Source: SVQP01 sp045587385 (GTDB taxonomy: Bacteria; Bacillota; Clostridia; Oscillospirales; CAG-272). Taken from it: a stretch of DNA of 64,000 nt. Position 1 is the stretch's first letter. Each line of letters opens with the position of its first letter. The stretch spans positions 49,876 through 113,875 of the forward strand of contig JAZNCE010000110.1 of NCBI GenBank assembly GCA_045587385.1. Reading direction: 5' to 3'. Shown piece after piece: positions 25,469 through 35,030 of this stretch. The notes beneath the pieces were generated by a model that ran no database searches, was not told where the DNA came from, and saw nothing but the letters and a program-made list of their open reading frames with translations. A program made the position numbers and the translations under genes.

Positions 25469-26212
25469 ATGAGCAAAAAATACAGCAACAAGGGCTATGC
25501 GGCGCGCAATGCCGTTCAGCCCCAAAAGGACAACACCAACACCATCATCACAATCGTCACCGTGGCACTTTGCCTTACGGTAGTTGCCGCAATCGTGATT
25601 GCCATCATGGCAGGATCGGGCGCATTCAGCCCCAAGGTAGAAGAGGTCGCGGTAGACATGACCGAGGTAAAGAGCGAGATCAATGCATTCAAGGCAGAGG
25701 ATTTCGCAGAATCCGCAGAGGTCACCGATTACGTCAAGATCACTGTCAAGGGCTACGGTGATATCGTCGTGCGTCTGCGCGGCGACGTCGCACCCAAGAC
25801 GGTTGCAAACTTCCAGAAGCTGGTGGGGGACGGCCACTACTCCGGCAAGGTCTTCCACCGCGTCATTCAGGATTTCATGATCCAGGGCGGCGGCTTTGAC
25901 GGCACGGGCGCACGCCACGACGTCAGCGCGATCAAGGGCGAGTTTACCACCAACGGTCACCCCAACAACTTAAAGCACGTGCGCGGTGTCCTTTCCATGG
26001 CAAGAACCAACGTGCCCGACAGCGCATCCAACCAGTTCTTCATCTGCGACGCAGATTCCTCTCACCTTGACGGCGACTACGCAGCATTCGGCTACGTGCT
26101 GGCAGGTATGGAGGTTGTGGACAAGATCGCAGCTGTTGATACCGACGGCAACGATAAGCCCTACGATAACGTCATCATTGAAAAGGCGGTTTTCGTCAAT
26201 CCTTTGAAGTAA
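25469..26212 (+). CDS. membrane-anchored cyclophilin-type peptidyl-prolyl isomerase
   Basis: 247 residues. A short basic N-terminus and one membrane helix (about 25-48) place the rest outside the cell; there is no lipobox. A short linker with coiled character leads to a cyclophilin domain (about 88-245) with FHRVIQDFMIQGGGFDGTG, GVLSMARTNVPDSASNQFFIC and the FGYVLAGMEVVDKI ending. The catalytic arginine (FHRVI), Phe and Gln residues of the family are kept. Likely assists folding of exported proteins at the membrane surface. Monocistronic. Confidence 0.93.
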   Translation: MSKKYSNKGYAARNAVQPQKDNTNTIITIVTVALCLTVVAAIVIAIMAGSGAFSPKVEEVAVDMTEVKSEINAFKAEDFAESAEVTDYVKITVKGYGDIVVRLRGDVAPKTVANFQKLVGDGHYSGKVFHRVIQDFMIQGGGFDGTGARHDVSAIKGEFTTNGHPNNLKHVRGVLSMARTNVPDSASNQFFICDADSSHLDGDYAAFGYVLAGMEVVDKIAAVDTDGNDKPYDNVIIEKAVFVNPLK

Positions 26213-26220
26213 AAAACACA

Positions 26221-26255
26221 AGAGCGAAACGGAATTTCCGTTTCGCTCTCTTTTT
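26221..26255. terminator. bidirectional terminator between the cyclophilin and rqcH
   Basis: AGAGCGAAACGGAA / TTCCGTTTCGCTCT, 14 bp with a one-base centre, T5 on the plus side. Convergent genes end on both sides. Confidence 0.88.
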
Positions 26256-28020
26256 ATTTATTTCGCATTTTCTTGATCTTTTCCTCATCCGGCGTGACGT
26301 ACGCCGTCCAGTTGGTGTGATAGATCACAAGACCGGGCTTTGCCGCAGGCGGCTTTTTGACGTGGCGCACCTGAATATAGTCCACCGCAATGTGCTCGCC
26401 CTGCGCCTTGGAATAATACGCCGCGATCTCGGCTGCATCGGTAAAGTCCTCTGCAGGCGGCTCTTCCCCGTCACACAGCATGACCACGTGCGAGCCGGGC
26501 ATACCCTTGACGTGAAACCACCAGTCGTTGCGATCCGCCACCTTGTGCGTGATATACTCGTTTTGCACGTTGTTCTTGCCGCACAGCACGCGATATCCGT
26601 TGGTGGTCGTAAACTGCATGACCACGGGATTCTTATTTTTCTTGGGCGCGGCATACCCCTTCATGCGCGAGGCATAGCCAAAGCGGTAAAGCTCCTCGCG
26701 GATCTCGTCAAGGTCCGCCTGCGTCTCGGCTCTGGTCAGCGCATCAAACACGGTATAAAGATACGCCAGCTCATTCTCGCCAAGCTCGATCTGCTTGGTC
26801 AGCTCCACCTTGGCGTTGCGCAGCTTGGTGTATTTTTTATAATACCTCTGCCCGTTTGCCACGGGAGTCAAACGCTCGTCCAGCTCGACAATGCAAGAGC
26901 CGTACTTACCTTCGTCCTCGTTCCAATCCTCGTAATCCACCAGCTCCGCACGCTTTGCCCCCTTTTCGATGCAATAGAGGTTGCCCATGATCAGATCACC
27001 GTACTTTTTGTACGTTTCCGCCTGCTCGCACTCGGCAAGCTCGCCCCTTTGCGCCTCCAATTTCTTGGTAATGCGGCTCTCTCCGTGGGTCAAAAGCGAC
27101 AGAATATCCGACGCGCGCTGTCTGATGCGGCTTTCCTTGTCGCGCGAAGCGAAGAAATCGTCCAGCAGCTGCCCTGCACTCTCGTACGCGCGCTGCGGCA
27201 CGTCCGCACCGTAGTGCGTCAAGGGCACGAACGCATACTCCACGGGCTTTGTGCCGTCGGTCACCATGGTAGGCGCATACGCACCGTTACGGATCGAGCC
27301 CATGATCGCGTCAAACGCGCCCCAAAGCTCTGCCCCCGTGCAATATTTCACGGGCGTGTCGGTATGGCGCGTGGCGCGGTATGCCATCTCTCTTGCCACC
27401 GCAGCGGAAATGCCCATGTATCTCTCCAAGATCCAGCGGTCGGTGCGCTGCTCGGGGTCAGCCCCTGCATACGCCTGCGCAAAGCCCTCTGCCGTTTCCA
27501 CGGTCGGGTCCATCTTATCCTGCGCGGGCGGCAGCTCATACGTCATGCCCGGCAGCACCTGCCTTTTGCTTGAGGTGGTAAAATCAATGGTCTTGAGCAC
27601 CGCCATGATCTTGCGATCGCCGTCGGTAAAGATCAGATTACTGTACTTACCCATGACCTCCGCGATCAGATACCGCGTGCAACTAAAGCCCATTTCATCG
27701 CGCGTTTCAAATTCCAGCTCACAAACGCGCTCAAAGCCAAGCTGCCTTGCCGCACACAGCTTTGCGCCCGACAAATACTTGCGCAAAAGCATGCAGAACA
27801 TGGGCGGCTGCTGCGGATTCTCCTTTTGCAGCTCGGTAAAACCGATACGCGGATTGTTCGAGCCCGCGTTGATCAAAAGACGCTTGCCGCCCAGCGTGGT
27901 GCGCATTTGCAGCACGATCTCATCGCGCTCAGGCTGCAGCACCCTCTCGATTCTGCCCCCCTGCCCTACGCTGCAGATCTCGTGCAGCGTGCAGGCGAGC
28001 ATACCAGCATCAAATGCCAT
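26254..28020 (-). CDS. rqcH: NFACT-family ribosome quality control factor RqcH
   Basis: 588 residues. RqcH (the bacterial Rqc2/NEMF) binds stalled 50S subunits and adds C-terminal alanine tails. Order visible: NFACT-N (MAFDAGMLACTLHEI, FERVCELEFETRDEMG), helix-hairpin-helix and a long coiled coil (about 290-430), then NFACT-R with the conserved WWFHVKGMPGSHVVML near 498-512. The C-terminus ends soon after YVTPDEEKIKKM. In older annotations the family is called fibronectin-binding protein. It is last in an operon behind a HAD phosphatase and a DUF4838 lipoprotein, 18 nt after the latter. Confidence 0.95.
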   Translation of the reverse strand: MAFDAGMLACTLHEICSVGQGGRIERVLQPERDEIVLQMRTTLGGKRLLINAGSNNPRIGFTELQKENPQQPPMFCMLLRKYLSGAKLCAARQLGFERVCELEFETRDEMGFSCTRYLIAEVMGKYSNLIFTDGDRKIMAVLKTIDFTTSSKRQVLPGMTYELPPAQDKMDPTVETAEGFAQAYAGADPEQRTDRWILERYMGISAAVAREMAYRATRHTDTPVKYCTGAELWGAFDAIMGSIRNGAYAPTMVTDGTKPVEYAFVPLTHYGADVPQRAYESAGQLLDDFFASRDKESRIRQRASDILSLLTHGESRITKKLEAQRGELAECEQAETYKKYGDLIMGNLYCIEKGAKRAELVDYEDWNEDEGKYGSCIVELDERLTPVANGQRYYKKYTKLRNAKVELTKQIELGENELAYLYTVFDALTRAETQADLDEIREELYRFGYASRMKGYAAPKKNKNPVVMQFTTTNGYRVLCGKNNVQNEYITHKVADRNDWWFHVKGMPGSHVVMLCDGEEPPAEDFTDAAEIAAYYSKAQGEHIAVDYIQVRHVKKPPAAKPGLVIYHTNWTAYVTPDEEKIKKMRNK

Positions 28021-28038
28021 AAAACTATCCTTTCAAAG

Positions 28039-29964
28039 TTAAATCAAACTGTTCAGGTTATCCGACTGCGAGGAATCGGGCATGGGCACAACGTACTTGT
28101 AATACTCAATGCCGTACTTCTCGCAAAGCTCGTAAACCTTTTTCAAATATTCCTTGCGCTGTGACGTACCGCCGCTCAGACTGCAATAGTAATAGATCTG
28201 AATCGAGGACTTCTCCACGTGATCTCTTTGTGCATCGGTCTGTGCCTCGGCATACGCCTGCGCCCACGTATCCAAAAATCCGCGAGCAAAGCGGGTGTCC
28301 TTCTTGCCGTCGTCGTTTTTGAACGGGAGCATCTTCTCACCCTTATCAAAAATACCCACGTGCGGATTGTGCTTGATGGCGTGTGCGGTCATCTGCTCCA
28401 TGTAGGACTTGATATGCGTCCAACCGGGGCCGTAATAATACTGCATGAACTCATCCATATACGCGTAGTACTGTTCCTCGGTCATATCGGGATCCCACAA
28501 AAGCTTGGCAAGCAGGTAGGAACGCAGCTCGGCAAACTCACCCGAAACAGACACCTGCTGTCCCTCCAGGAACACGCCCTTGACGTTGTGCGCCTTGTAG
28601 AACTGTACGTTGGCGTGCAGCACGTCAAAATTGGGGAAGAAGGTAAAGTAGGTTTCTGCATTATAGGTGTAATCCCAGATGTAAAGCTTATCGCAGATCG
28701 CACTCCAAGCCTCGATATCCTTACAGAATTCCTTATTGCGGCTGCAGGTCGCGTCATCCAAAGTGTGCGTAAAGCAGCACTCGATGGAACACAGACGAAT
28801 GATGACGTTCTCAGCGGGGCGCACGGTCTTGGGAGGCTTACGGGTATAGCGGTACGCCAGCGTATCGACGTACACTCCGGGGTAATCTTCCTTTATATCG
28901 TTTGCAATGCGGTTGACAAAGGTCAGAAGCGAGCCCATTTCCGAGCCCTCACGATCATTGATCGCCTTGCAGTTCTCGCAATTGCAGCCGCCCTTACCGG
29001 GGTCGGAGTCGTTTTGCGAGACCGAAATGATGGTTGCCTGCGGATTGGCATCCAGCCATGCGCGCACGTTGGCAAGCACGGTCTGATAGACCTCCTCGTC
29101 GGTCAGGCAAGGCTGCACGTTGCCCGTATGCGTCGTGCCGCCCGTCAGCAAACTGAAGGTATGCACGAATCTGCCCGCGTATCCCACACCGCCGCCGATC
29201 TCCTCTACGGGCGTGGAGGAATCGTAAAAGCTGTTGTCCTTGGAATGGTTGGCAAAATCCTGCTTGTAGCGCATATCGTACCAGTAGGTATCGCGCATTT
29301 CAAAGCTGGGATTGTGCAGCTTATAGTGATTTGCGGGAATCTCGGCAGATGCTTGATTGATAATCACCGTGGTATCGGCAGCAAGGAAACGTACGCCCAC
29401 GTAGTCCTCCAAAAAGCAATATACACCGTACATCGTGCCGCGGTCGCAGCTACCCGTAATGTACAGCTTGCCGTCCTCTTCCAGCATGGTGTAGCCGTCC
29501 AGCTCAACCTTGGCGCGTGCCTCGGTCACAGCGGGCGTGTCGCGGTCGGTCACACCGATGACGATCTCATGCTCACTTGCCTTTTCCTCAATACGGAAGC
29601 CGCCGGTTGCCTGCTCCAGATACTGCACAAGCTCATCCGCGCTGTTACGCACGCAAGCAGCACCGCCTTCTTGTACGACCAAGGTAAACTCGGTAATGCT
29701 CACGCCGCCGATGGTAAAGCTATCCAGCGGAATGCCGTCGTCGGGCTCGGTTTCGGTTTCGGGTTCGGTGTCGGTTTCCGCGGTCGATTCGCAAGTCGAC
29801 CCTACCGCTTCGCTCTCGGTTTCGGGAGCGGCAGTCGTCTGCTCATCGGTTGGCGCATCGGGGTTTTCCGGTGACGTTTGCGGCTGACAAGCGGCAAACG
29901 AAAGCGTCAGAATGGCTGCAAGCAAGCAAAGCAGCAGGCGCATCCATACGTTGTTCGTTCTCAT
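28039..29964 (-). CDS. DUF4838 lipoprotein, glycoside-hydrolase-like
   Basis: 641 residues. Lipobox LSFAAC gives Cys26; a Thr/Glu/Pro linker (about 27-70) follows. Then comes an alpha-glucuronidase-like N-terminal beta/alpha domain (VQYLEQATGGFRIEE, EIVIGVTDRD, YGVYCFLEDYVGVRFL) and the DUF4838 barrel (about 240-560), with SVSQNDSDPGKGGCNCENC and the metal-like CNCENC cluster. Members cluster with glycan-degrading genes; catalysis is unproven. The start at 29964 was set by the GGAGGAG site 6 nt upstream; an in-frame TTG upstream overlaps that site. Position between a phosphatase and rqcH is odd for a secreted glycan enzyme. Confidence 0.82.
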   Translation of the reverse strand: MRTNNVWMRLLLCLLAAILTLSFAACQPQTSPENPDAPTDEQTTAAPETESEAVGSTCESTAETDTEPETETEPDDGIPLDSFTIGGVSITEFTLVVQEGGAACVRNSADELVQYLEQATGGFRIEEKASEHEIVIGVTDRDTPAVTEARAKVELDGYTMLEEDGKLYITGSCDRGTMYGVYCFLEDYVGVRFLAADTTVIINQASAEIPANHYKLHNPSFEMRDTYWYDMRYKQDFANHSKDNSFYDSSTPVEEIGGGVGYAGRFVHTFSLLTGGTTHTGNVQPCLTDEEVYQTVLANVRAWLDANPQATIISVSQNDSDPGKGGCNCENCKAINDREGSEMGSLLTFVNRIANDIKEDYPGVYVDTLAYRYTRKPPKTVRPAENVIIRLCSIECCFTHTLDDATCSRNKEFCKDIEAWSAICDKLYIWDYTYNAETYFTFFPNFDVLHANVQFYKAHNVKGVFLEGQQVSVSGEFAELRSYLLAKLLWDPDMTEEQYYAYMDEFMQYYYGPGWTHIKSYMEQMTAHAIKHNPHVGIFDKGEKMLPFKNDDGKKDTRFARGFLDTWAQAYAEAQTDAQRDHVEKSSIQIYYYCSLSGGTSQRKEYLKKVYELCEKYGIEYYKYVVPMPDSSQSDNLNSLI

Positions 29965-29993
29965 GTTTTTCTCCTCCAATAATAACGGTTTTA

Positions 29994-30806
29994 TCAGTCA
30001 AACATCAAAGAGTCTACCTCTGCCAAGGAGGCAAAGGTCATATCGGGTCGCTGTGCAGGTGCGGCAGCCTCCACGTCTTGGGGCTGCGTTTCACCCGTCA
30101 GCACCAAGATCGCGGTCACGCCGTGCTTTTTGCCAAGAGCAATGTCGGTGTAAAGTCTGTCACCGAAAATGCAGATATCATTCTTCTCTATGCCCGTTGC
30201 CTCGCAGATCATTTGCACGGTCTCAGCATAGGGCTTACCGAAGTAGGTCGGCGTTTTGCCCGTGGAGGCGGTCACGAACGCCGCGATCGCGCCGCTATCG
30301 GGGATAAAGCCCGTTTCGGTGGGGCAATTAAAATCGGGATGGGTGGAGAGGTACTCCGCACCACCGCGCACAAGTCTGCAGGCGTTATCCAGCTTTTCGT
30401 AGGTCAGCGTGGTATCAAAGCTTGTCACCACGATATCGGCAGCATCTTCCTTGCCCGTCAGCATGGGAATGCCCGATGCACAGAAGTGCTCTACCAGCTC
30501 GGGCGTACCCACAAGATACACGCTCTTGCCCGCGCGGTGGCGCTTCAAAAATTCCACCGTGACGTCGCCCGAGGTCACGATCTCGTCCTCGCGGGGAGAA
30601 AATCCCAAGCGAGAAAGCTTGCCCATATAAAACTCGGTGGTGTGAGAGGCATTATTGGTAAAGAACAGCACGCGGTAGCCGTTCTCGCGCAGGTGCTCAA
30701 TAAAGCGAATGGCAAAATCAAACACCCTGTTGCCAAGGTAGATCGTACCGTCCATATCAAAAACGAACAGCTTTTTATTCTTGAGGATCTGCTTTTGATC
30801 TGTCAT
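29994..30806 (-). CDS. HAD-IIA family sugar-phosphatase (NagD/AraL-like)
   Basis: 270 residues. HAD motif I FDMDGTIYLGN, motif II FFTNNAS, motif III lysine in YFGKPY, motif IV GDRLYTDIALG, with the IIA-type cap between motifs II and III. These cytosolic enzymes hydrolyse small phospho-compounds such as nucleotides or sugar phosphates; the exact substrate cannot be read from sequence. The start MTDQKQ at 30806 follows AAGGAG by 8 nt. First gene of the operon with the DUF4838 lipoprotein and rqcH. Confidence 0.92.
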   Translation of the reverse strand: MTDQKQILKNKKLFVFDMDGTIYLGNRVFDFAIRFIEHLRENGYRVLFFTNNASHTTEFYMGKLSRLGFSPREDEIVTSGDVTVEFLKRHRAGKSVYLVGTPELVEHFCASGIPMLTGKEDAADIVVTSFDTTLTYEKLDNACRLVRGGAEYLSTHPDFNCPTETGFIPDSGAIAAFVTASTGKTPTYFGKPYAETVQMICEATGIEKNDICIFGDRLYTDIALGKKHGVTAILVLTGETQPQDVEAAAPAQRPDMTFASLAEVDSLMFD

Positions 30807-30848
30807 TTTGATGCTCCTTATAGGGTCGTTGCAGTGTTTTTTCAATAT

Positions 30849-30877
30849 ATTATAACATATACTTGATTTTTTTGCAA
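30849..30877 (-). promoter_or_regulatory. sigma-A promoter of the HAD-DUF4838-rqcH operon
   Basis: TTGCAA (30872-30877), 17-nt spacer, perfect TATAAT (30849-30854) on the minus strand. It overlaps the divergent coaW promoter. Confidence 0.75.
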
Positions 30878-30891
30878 GATGATGCTATACT
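30863..30891 (+). promoter_or_regulatory. sigma-A promoter of coaW
   Basis: TTGATT (30863-30868), 17-nt spacer, TATACT (30886-30891). Its -35 region interlocks with the divergent promoter. Confidence 0.7.
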
Positions 30892-30932
30892 GTAATAAAG
30901 ATTATTTGCACGTGACGAAAGGAAATTTCATC

Positions 30933-31808
30933 ATGCAACAAAACAAAGAGCAAAATAAGGTCGTTGTAGGCATTGACGTAGGCGGTTCTACCACCAAAAT
31001 CGTGGGATTTCGCCGCGGTGAGCACGGCACGGAAACGCTGATCGCGCCGCTGTTCGTGCAGGCAACCGACCCCATTACTTCGATTTACGGCGCGTTTGGA
31101 CGCTTTACCATGGAAAACGAACTCGCTCTGACCGATATTGACAAGGTCATGATGACGGGCGGCGGTTCTTCCTTCCGCTCTCAGCCCATCTATACCCTGC
31201 CCTGCAGCAACGTATCCGAATTTGAATGCATCGGCTTGGGCGGCTTGTACCTCTCGGGCTTGGATGAGGCAATCGTGGTCAGCATGGGCACGGGTACGGC
31301 ACTCATTCACTCCAAGAAGGTGGGAGATGCCACCGAAATCAAATACCTGGGCGGTACGGGCGTTGGCGGCGGCACGCTGCTGGGTCTGACGCAAAAGCTG
31401 ACGGGTGTTGGCACGGTGGAGCATATTGAAAAGCTTTGTGCCGAGGGTGACATTGCCAAGATCGATTTGCGCATCAGCGACATTTCCAAGAACCGCACTT
31501 ATGAGAACATGAAGGACAATCTGACCGTTGCAAACTTCGGCAAGGTCAGCGACATTGCCACCCCCGAGGATCTGGCGCTGGGTGTTGCCAACATGGTAGC
31601 CGAGACCATTGCCATGGTGGCGGTATTTGCCGCAAGAGGCTGCGGCGTCAAGGACGTGGTGCTGACGGGCAATCTGTCAACCATTGAGCCCATCCGCAAA
31701 ACCTTTGAGGGGCTTGACCAGTTTGGCGTCAACTTCATCATTCCCGAGAACGCGCAGTTCGGCACGGTCATCGGTGCAGCGTTGCACGAAAGCCACAAAT
31801 GCATCTAA
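30933..31808 (+). CDS. coaW: type II pantothenate kinase
   Basis: 291 residues. Phosphorylates pantothenate, the first step of coenzyme A synthesis. ASKHA-fold signatures: VVVGIDVGGSTTKIVGF at the N-terminus, SMGTGTALI, and YLGGTGVGGGTLLGL, then LTGNLSTIEPIRKTFE near the C-terminus; this is the staphylococcal-type PanK-II rather than CoaX or CoaA. The ATG at 30933 has AAAGGA 9 nt upstream; an upstream in-frame ATG would sit inside the promoter. Monocistronic, ending in the terminator at 31825. Confidence 0.92.
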   Translation: MQQNKEQNKVVVGIDVGGSTTKIVGFRRGEHGTETLIAPLFVQATDPITSIYGAFGRFTMENELALTDIDKVMMTGGGSSFRSQPIYTLPCSNVSEFECIGLGGLYLSGLDEAIVVSMGTGTALIHSKKVGDATEIKYLGGTGVGGGTLLGLTQKLTGVGTVEHIEKLCAEGDIAKIDLRISDISKNRTYENMKDNLTVANFGKVSDIATPEDLALGVANMVAETIAMVAVFAARGCGVKDVVLTGNLSTIEPIRKTFEGLDQFGVNFIIPENAQFGTVIGAALHESHKCI

Positions 31809-31824
31809 ATCAGTAAATACGCAG

Positions 31825-31852
31825 AAAAGCCGCGGCGCACGCCGCGGCTTTT
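31825..31852 (+). terminator. terminator of coaW
   Basis: AAAAGCCGCGGC / GCCGCGGCTTTT, 12 bp with a 4-nt loop. Confidence 0.9.
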
Positions 31853-32244
31853 CACGTCTTGGGCAACCGCCACCGCACGGACACGCGCTGTCACGATGAA
31901 AAGTTTTTGCGTCGCTTTTTTCAAAAAGCGACCGGGGTTCGGGGCAGAGCCTCGAAAAAACGCCATTTCAATTCGCGCAGCGAATTACTGGTTCATTTCT
32001 TTGTGGCTACTTGCTCAAAGAAAGAACGGAAACGGTTTACTCACATAACATCCCAACAGCCGTTCGTTTTATACATTGAATTTACTCTCTCCGTTCTTTT
32101 TTGACGGAGCAGCCGCAAAGAAGAACATATTTCGCTGCGCGAAATCAAACGGCGTTGGAGTGATTTCGCGCCTGCGGGCGCGACTTGGGGCGCTGCCCCA
32201 AGTCCCCGCGACCTTTTTTGAAAAAAGGTCGATCAAAAACTTTC
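31851..32244. mobile_element. non-coding inverted-repeat element, copy A (upstream of alaS)
   Basis: About 390 bp with no credible reading frame. It starts with CACGTCTTGGGCAACCGCCACC, shared (with one change) by copy B at 35034. Its body is an imperfect palindrome. The left arm from 31898 reads GAAAAGTTTTTGCGTCGCTTTTTT and the right arm ending at 32244 is, reversed, GAAAGTTTTTGATCGACCTTTTTT. Inside are stems such as TTCGCGCAGCGAA, GGGGC.GAGCC-type and CGCGCCTGCGGGCGCG. Together with copy B it looks like a MITE-type or REP-type element; no transposase is present. Confidence 0.75.
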
Positions 32245-32276
32245 AATCGTGGTATCATAATCTTTTGCGTGACCTC

Positions 32277-32306
32277 TTGACATTTATATTTTCCTCATGC
32301 TATAAT
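32277..32306 (+). promoter_or_regulatory. sigma-A promoter of alaS
   Basis: Perfect TTGACA (32277-32282), 18-nt spacer, perfect TATAAT (32301-32306). It starts 33 bp after the repeat element and leaves a leader of only about 40 nt, too short for a T-box. Confidence 0.9.
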
Positions 32307-32351
32307 AAATAGTTGATAATATGATTTCATCCCGAAAGGAATTTTTACACT

Positions 32352-34988
32352 ATGCAATGGACATCCTTAAATGAACTGCGCGAGAAGTACCTTGCTTTCT
32401 TTGAATCCAAGGGTCACCTCCGCCTTCCCTCTTATCCCCTCGTCCCCATTAACGACAAGTCCCTGCTCTTGATCAACTCGGGCATGGCTCCTATGAAGAA
32501 GTTCTTTACCAGTGAGGAAATTCCTCCCCGTAATCGCGTCACCACCTGCCAGAAGTGCATTCGTACCCCCGACCTGGAGCGCGTTGGTCATACCGCTCGT
32601 CACGGCACTTTCTTTGAAATGCTGGGTAACTTCTCCTTTGGTGACTACTTCAAGAACGAAGCAATTCCGTGGGCTTGGGAGTTTTTGACCTCCCCCGAAT
32701 GGCTGGATATTCCCGAAGAGCTGCTGTGGCCCTCCGTTTACGAGCATGACGAGGAGGCTTATGAGCTTTGGAACAAGGTCATCGGCGTTCCCGCTGAGCG
32801 CATTACCCGCCTTGGCAAGGCTGATAACTTCTGGGAGCACGGCTCCGGTCCCTGCGGCCCTTGCTCCGAGATCTACTTTGACCGTGGCATTGAGCACGGC
32901 TGCGGCGACCCCAACTGCCGCCCCGGTTGCGATTGCGACCGCTTCATGGAGATCTGGAACAACGTATTCTCCCAGTTTGACAACGACGGTCACGGCAATT
33001 ACACCGAGCTCAAGTCCAAGAACATCGATACCGGTATGGGTCTGGAGCGTCTAGCTTGCGTCATGCAGGGCGCAGACAACATGTTCCTTGTAGACACCAA
33101 CCGCCGCATTCTCGATACCGTTTGCACCATCGCAGGCAAGACCTACGGCGCGGACGCAAAGGACGATATCTCCATCCGCGTCTGCACCGACCACATCAAG
33201 AGCGCAATGTTCATGATCTGCGACGGTGTTATCCCCTCCAACGAGGGCCGCGGCTACGTTCTGCGCCGCATCATTCGCCGCGCTTGCCGTCACGGTAAGC
33301 TGCTGGGCATCAACCGCCCCTTCCTTACCGAGCTTTGCGTTGTGGCAATGGAAGAAAACTGCGGTGCTTACCCCGAGCTGACCACCAAGCACGACTACAT
33401 TCTCAAGGTTCTCTCCATCGAGGAAAAGCGTTTTGACGCAACCATCGATGCAGGCCTTTCCATCCTCTCCGACCTGTTGCGCGGCGCGATCGCACAGAAC
33501 GCTGACACCATTTCGGGCGAAGAGGTATTCAAGCTGTACGATACCTTCGGCTTCCCCATCGACCTGACCCGCGAGATCGTTGCAGAATCCGGCCTCAAGA
33601 TCGACGAGGACACCTTCAAGGCTCTGATGAACGATCAGAAGACCCGCGCACGCGCAGCGCGCGGCAATATCAGCGGTTGGAGCGATGCTTCCAAGTCCGC
33701 GCTGGGTGACATGCCCAAGACAGAGTTCGTTGGTTACACCCAGTACAGAACCGAGGCAAAGGTTATCGCAATCCTTGCCGAGGACAACCTTGTTGACACC
33801 GTTTCCGAGGGCGACTGCACCGTCATCCTCGACAAGACCTCCTTCTACGGCGAGGGCGGCGGTCAGGTTGGCGACGTTGGTACCATCTACAAGGATGGCG
33901 TACTGCTCAGCGTTACCGACACCAAGAAGACCGACGGCATTTACCTGCACCTGTGCACCGTAAGCGAAGGCGTTCTCAGCGTTGGTGACGTTGTCACCGC
34001 CGACATTGCGGACATGCGCCGCGATGCCATCAAGCGCAACCACTCCGCTTGCCACCTCTTGCAGGCAGCTCTGCGCGCGGTGCTTGGCACGCACGTTGAG
34101 CAGGCAGGCTCTTACGTTGACGAGTTCCGTTGCCGCTTCGACTTCTCTCACTTTGCTGCCATGACCGAGGAAGAGATCCTCAAGGTTGAAACCTTAGTCA
34201 ACCTGCATATTCTGGAAGCTAACGCGATTGAAAGCGTTGAAACCGACATCGACACCGCACGCGCTGCAGGTGCTATGGCTCTGTTTGGCGAAAAGTACGG
34301 CAAGATCGTTCGCATGGTCAAGATGGGTGATTTCTCCACCGAGCTTTGCGGTGGAACGCACTGCGACAACACCGGCAAGATCGGTCTGTTCAAGATCATT
34401 TCCGAGTCCAGCGTTGCAGCAGGTGTGCGCAGAATTGAAGCAACCACCGGCTTTGGCGTGCTGGAGCTGATGGCACAGAAGGATGCCATGATCCTTGGCG
34501 TTGCAAAGGAACTCAAGGTACAGAATCCTGCAGACAGCGCAAAGAGAGTTGCACAGCTGCACGGTGAGCTGGCGGCTGCAAAGAAGGAGATTGAATCTCT
34601 GAATGCAAAGATCGCAGGCTCCAAGCTGGATGCCCTGCTTGGCAGCGCAAAGGCAGTTGGCAGCGTAAAGCTGATTGCCGCACACCTTGACGGCATGCAG
34701 ATTGACGCAGCGCGCGCACTGGCAGACCAGATCAAGGCAGACCACACTGACGTGGCAGCAGTGCTTGCAGTCAATGCAGGCGGCAAGCTCAACTTTATCG
34801 CAGTTGCAGGCAAGGATGCCGTTGCAGCAGGCGCACACGCAGGCAAGCTGGTTGGCGCAGTTGCAGCAGTCACCGGCGGTAAGGGCGGCGGACGTCCCGA
34901 CAACGCAATGGCAGGCGGTAACGACGCAAGCAAGATTGCAGACGCACTCGCAGCTGCAGAAGCGACTCTTGCAGGTCAGCTCAAGTAA
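32352..34988 (+). CDS. alaS: alanyl-tRNA synthetase
   Basis: 878 residues, full length. Charges tRNA-Ala. Class II core at the N-terminus (TCQKCIRTPDLERVGHTARH, FFEMLGNFSFGDYF), then the tRNA recognition region. The editing domain follows, with zinc ligands HSACH (near 563-567) and CGGTHC (near 665), and last the C-Ala oligomerisation domain with a glycine-rich KGGGRPDNAMAGG. The ATG has AAAGGA 11 nt upstream. Single-gene unit bracketed by two copies of the inverted-repeat element. Confidence 0.99.
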   Translation: MQWTSLNELREKYLAFFESKGHLRLPSYPLVPINDKSLLLINSGMAPMKKFFTSEEIPPRNRVTTCQKCIRTPDLERVGHTARHGTFFEMLGNFSFGDYFKNEAIPWAWEFLTSPEWLDIPEELLWPSVYEHDEEAYELWNKVIGVPAERITRLGKADNFWEHGSGPCGPCSEIYFDRGIEHGCGDPNCRPGCDCDRFMEIWNNVFSQFDNDGHGNYTELKSKNIDTGMGLERLACVMQGADNMFLVDTNRRILDTVCTIAGKTYGADAKDDISIRVCTDHIKSAMFMICDGVIPSNEGRGYVLRRIIRRACRHGKLLGINRPFLTELCVVAMEENCGAYPELTTKHDYILKVLSIEEKRFDATIDAGLSILSDLLRGAIAQNADTISGEEVFKLYDTFGFPIDLTREIVAESGLKIDEDTFKALMNDQKTRARAARGNISGWSDASKSALGDMPKTEFVGYTQYRTEAKVIAILAEDNLVDTVSEGDCTVILDKTSFYGEGGGQVGDVGTIYKDGVLLSVTDTKKTDGIYLHLCTVSEGVLSVGDVVTADIADMRRDAIKRNHSACHLLQAALRAVLGTHVEQAGSYVDEFRCRFDFSHFAAMTEEEILKVETLVNLHILEANAIESVETDIDTARAAGAMALFGEKYGKIVRMVKMGDFSTELCGGTHCDNTGKIGLFKIISESSVAAGVRRIEATTGFGVLELMAQKDAMILGVAKELKVQNPADSAKRVAQLHGELAAAKKEIESLNAKIAGSKLDALLGSAKAVGSVKLIAAHLDGMQIDAARALADQIKADHTDVAAVLAVNAGGKLNFIAVAGKDAVAAGAHAGKLVGAVAAVTGGKGGGRPDNAMAGGNDASKIADALAAAEATLAGQLK

Positions 34989-35000
34989 TCAAATAATTAC

Positions 35001-35030
35001 AGCCCCTCGGACGTTGTCCGAGGGGCTTTT
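35001..35030 (+). terminator. terminator of alaS
   Basis: AGCCCCTCGGAC-GTT-GTCCGAGGGGCT followed by TTT; 12 nt after the stop. Confidence 0.92.

Noticed and set aside
32307..32351. T-box riboswitch before alaS
   Set aside because: Promoter to start codon is only about 45 nt.
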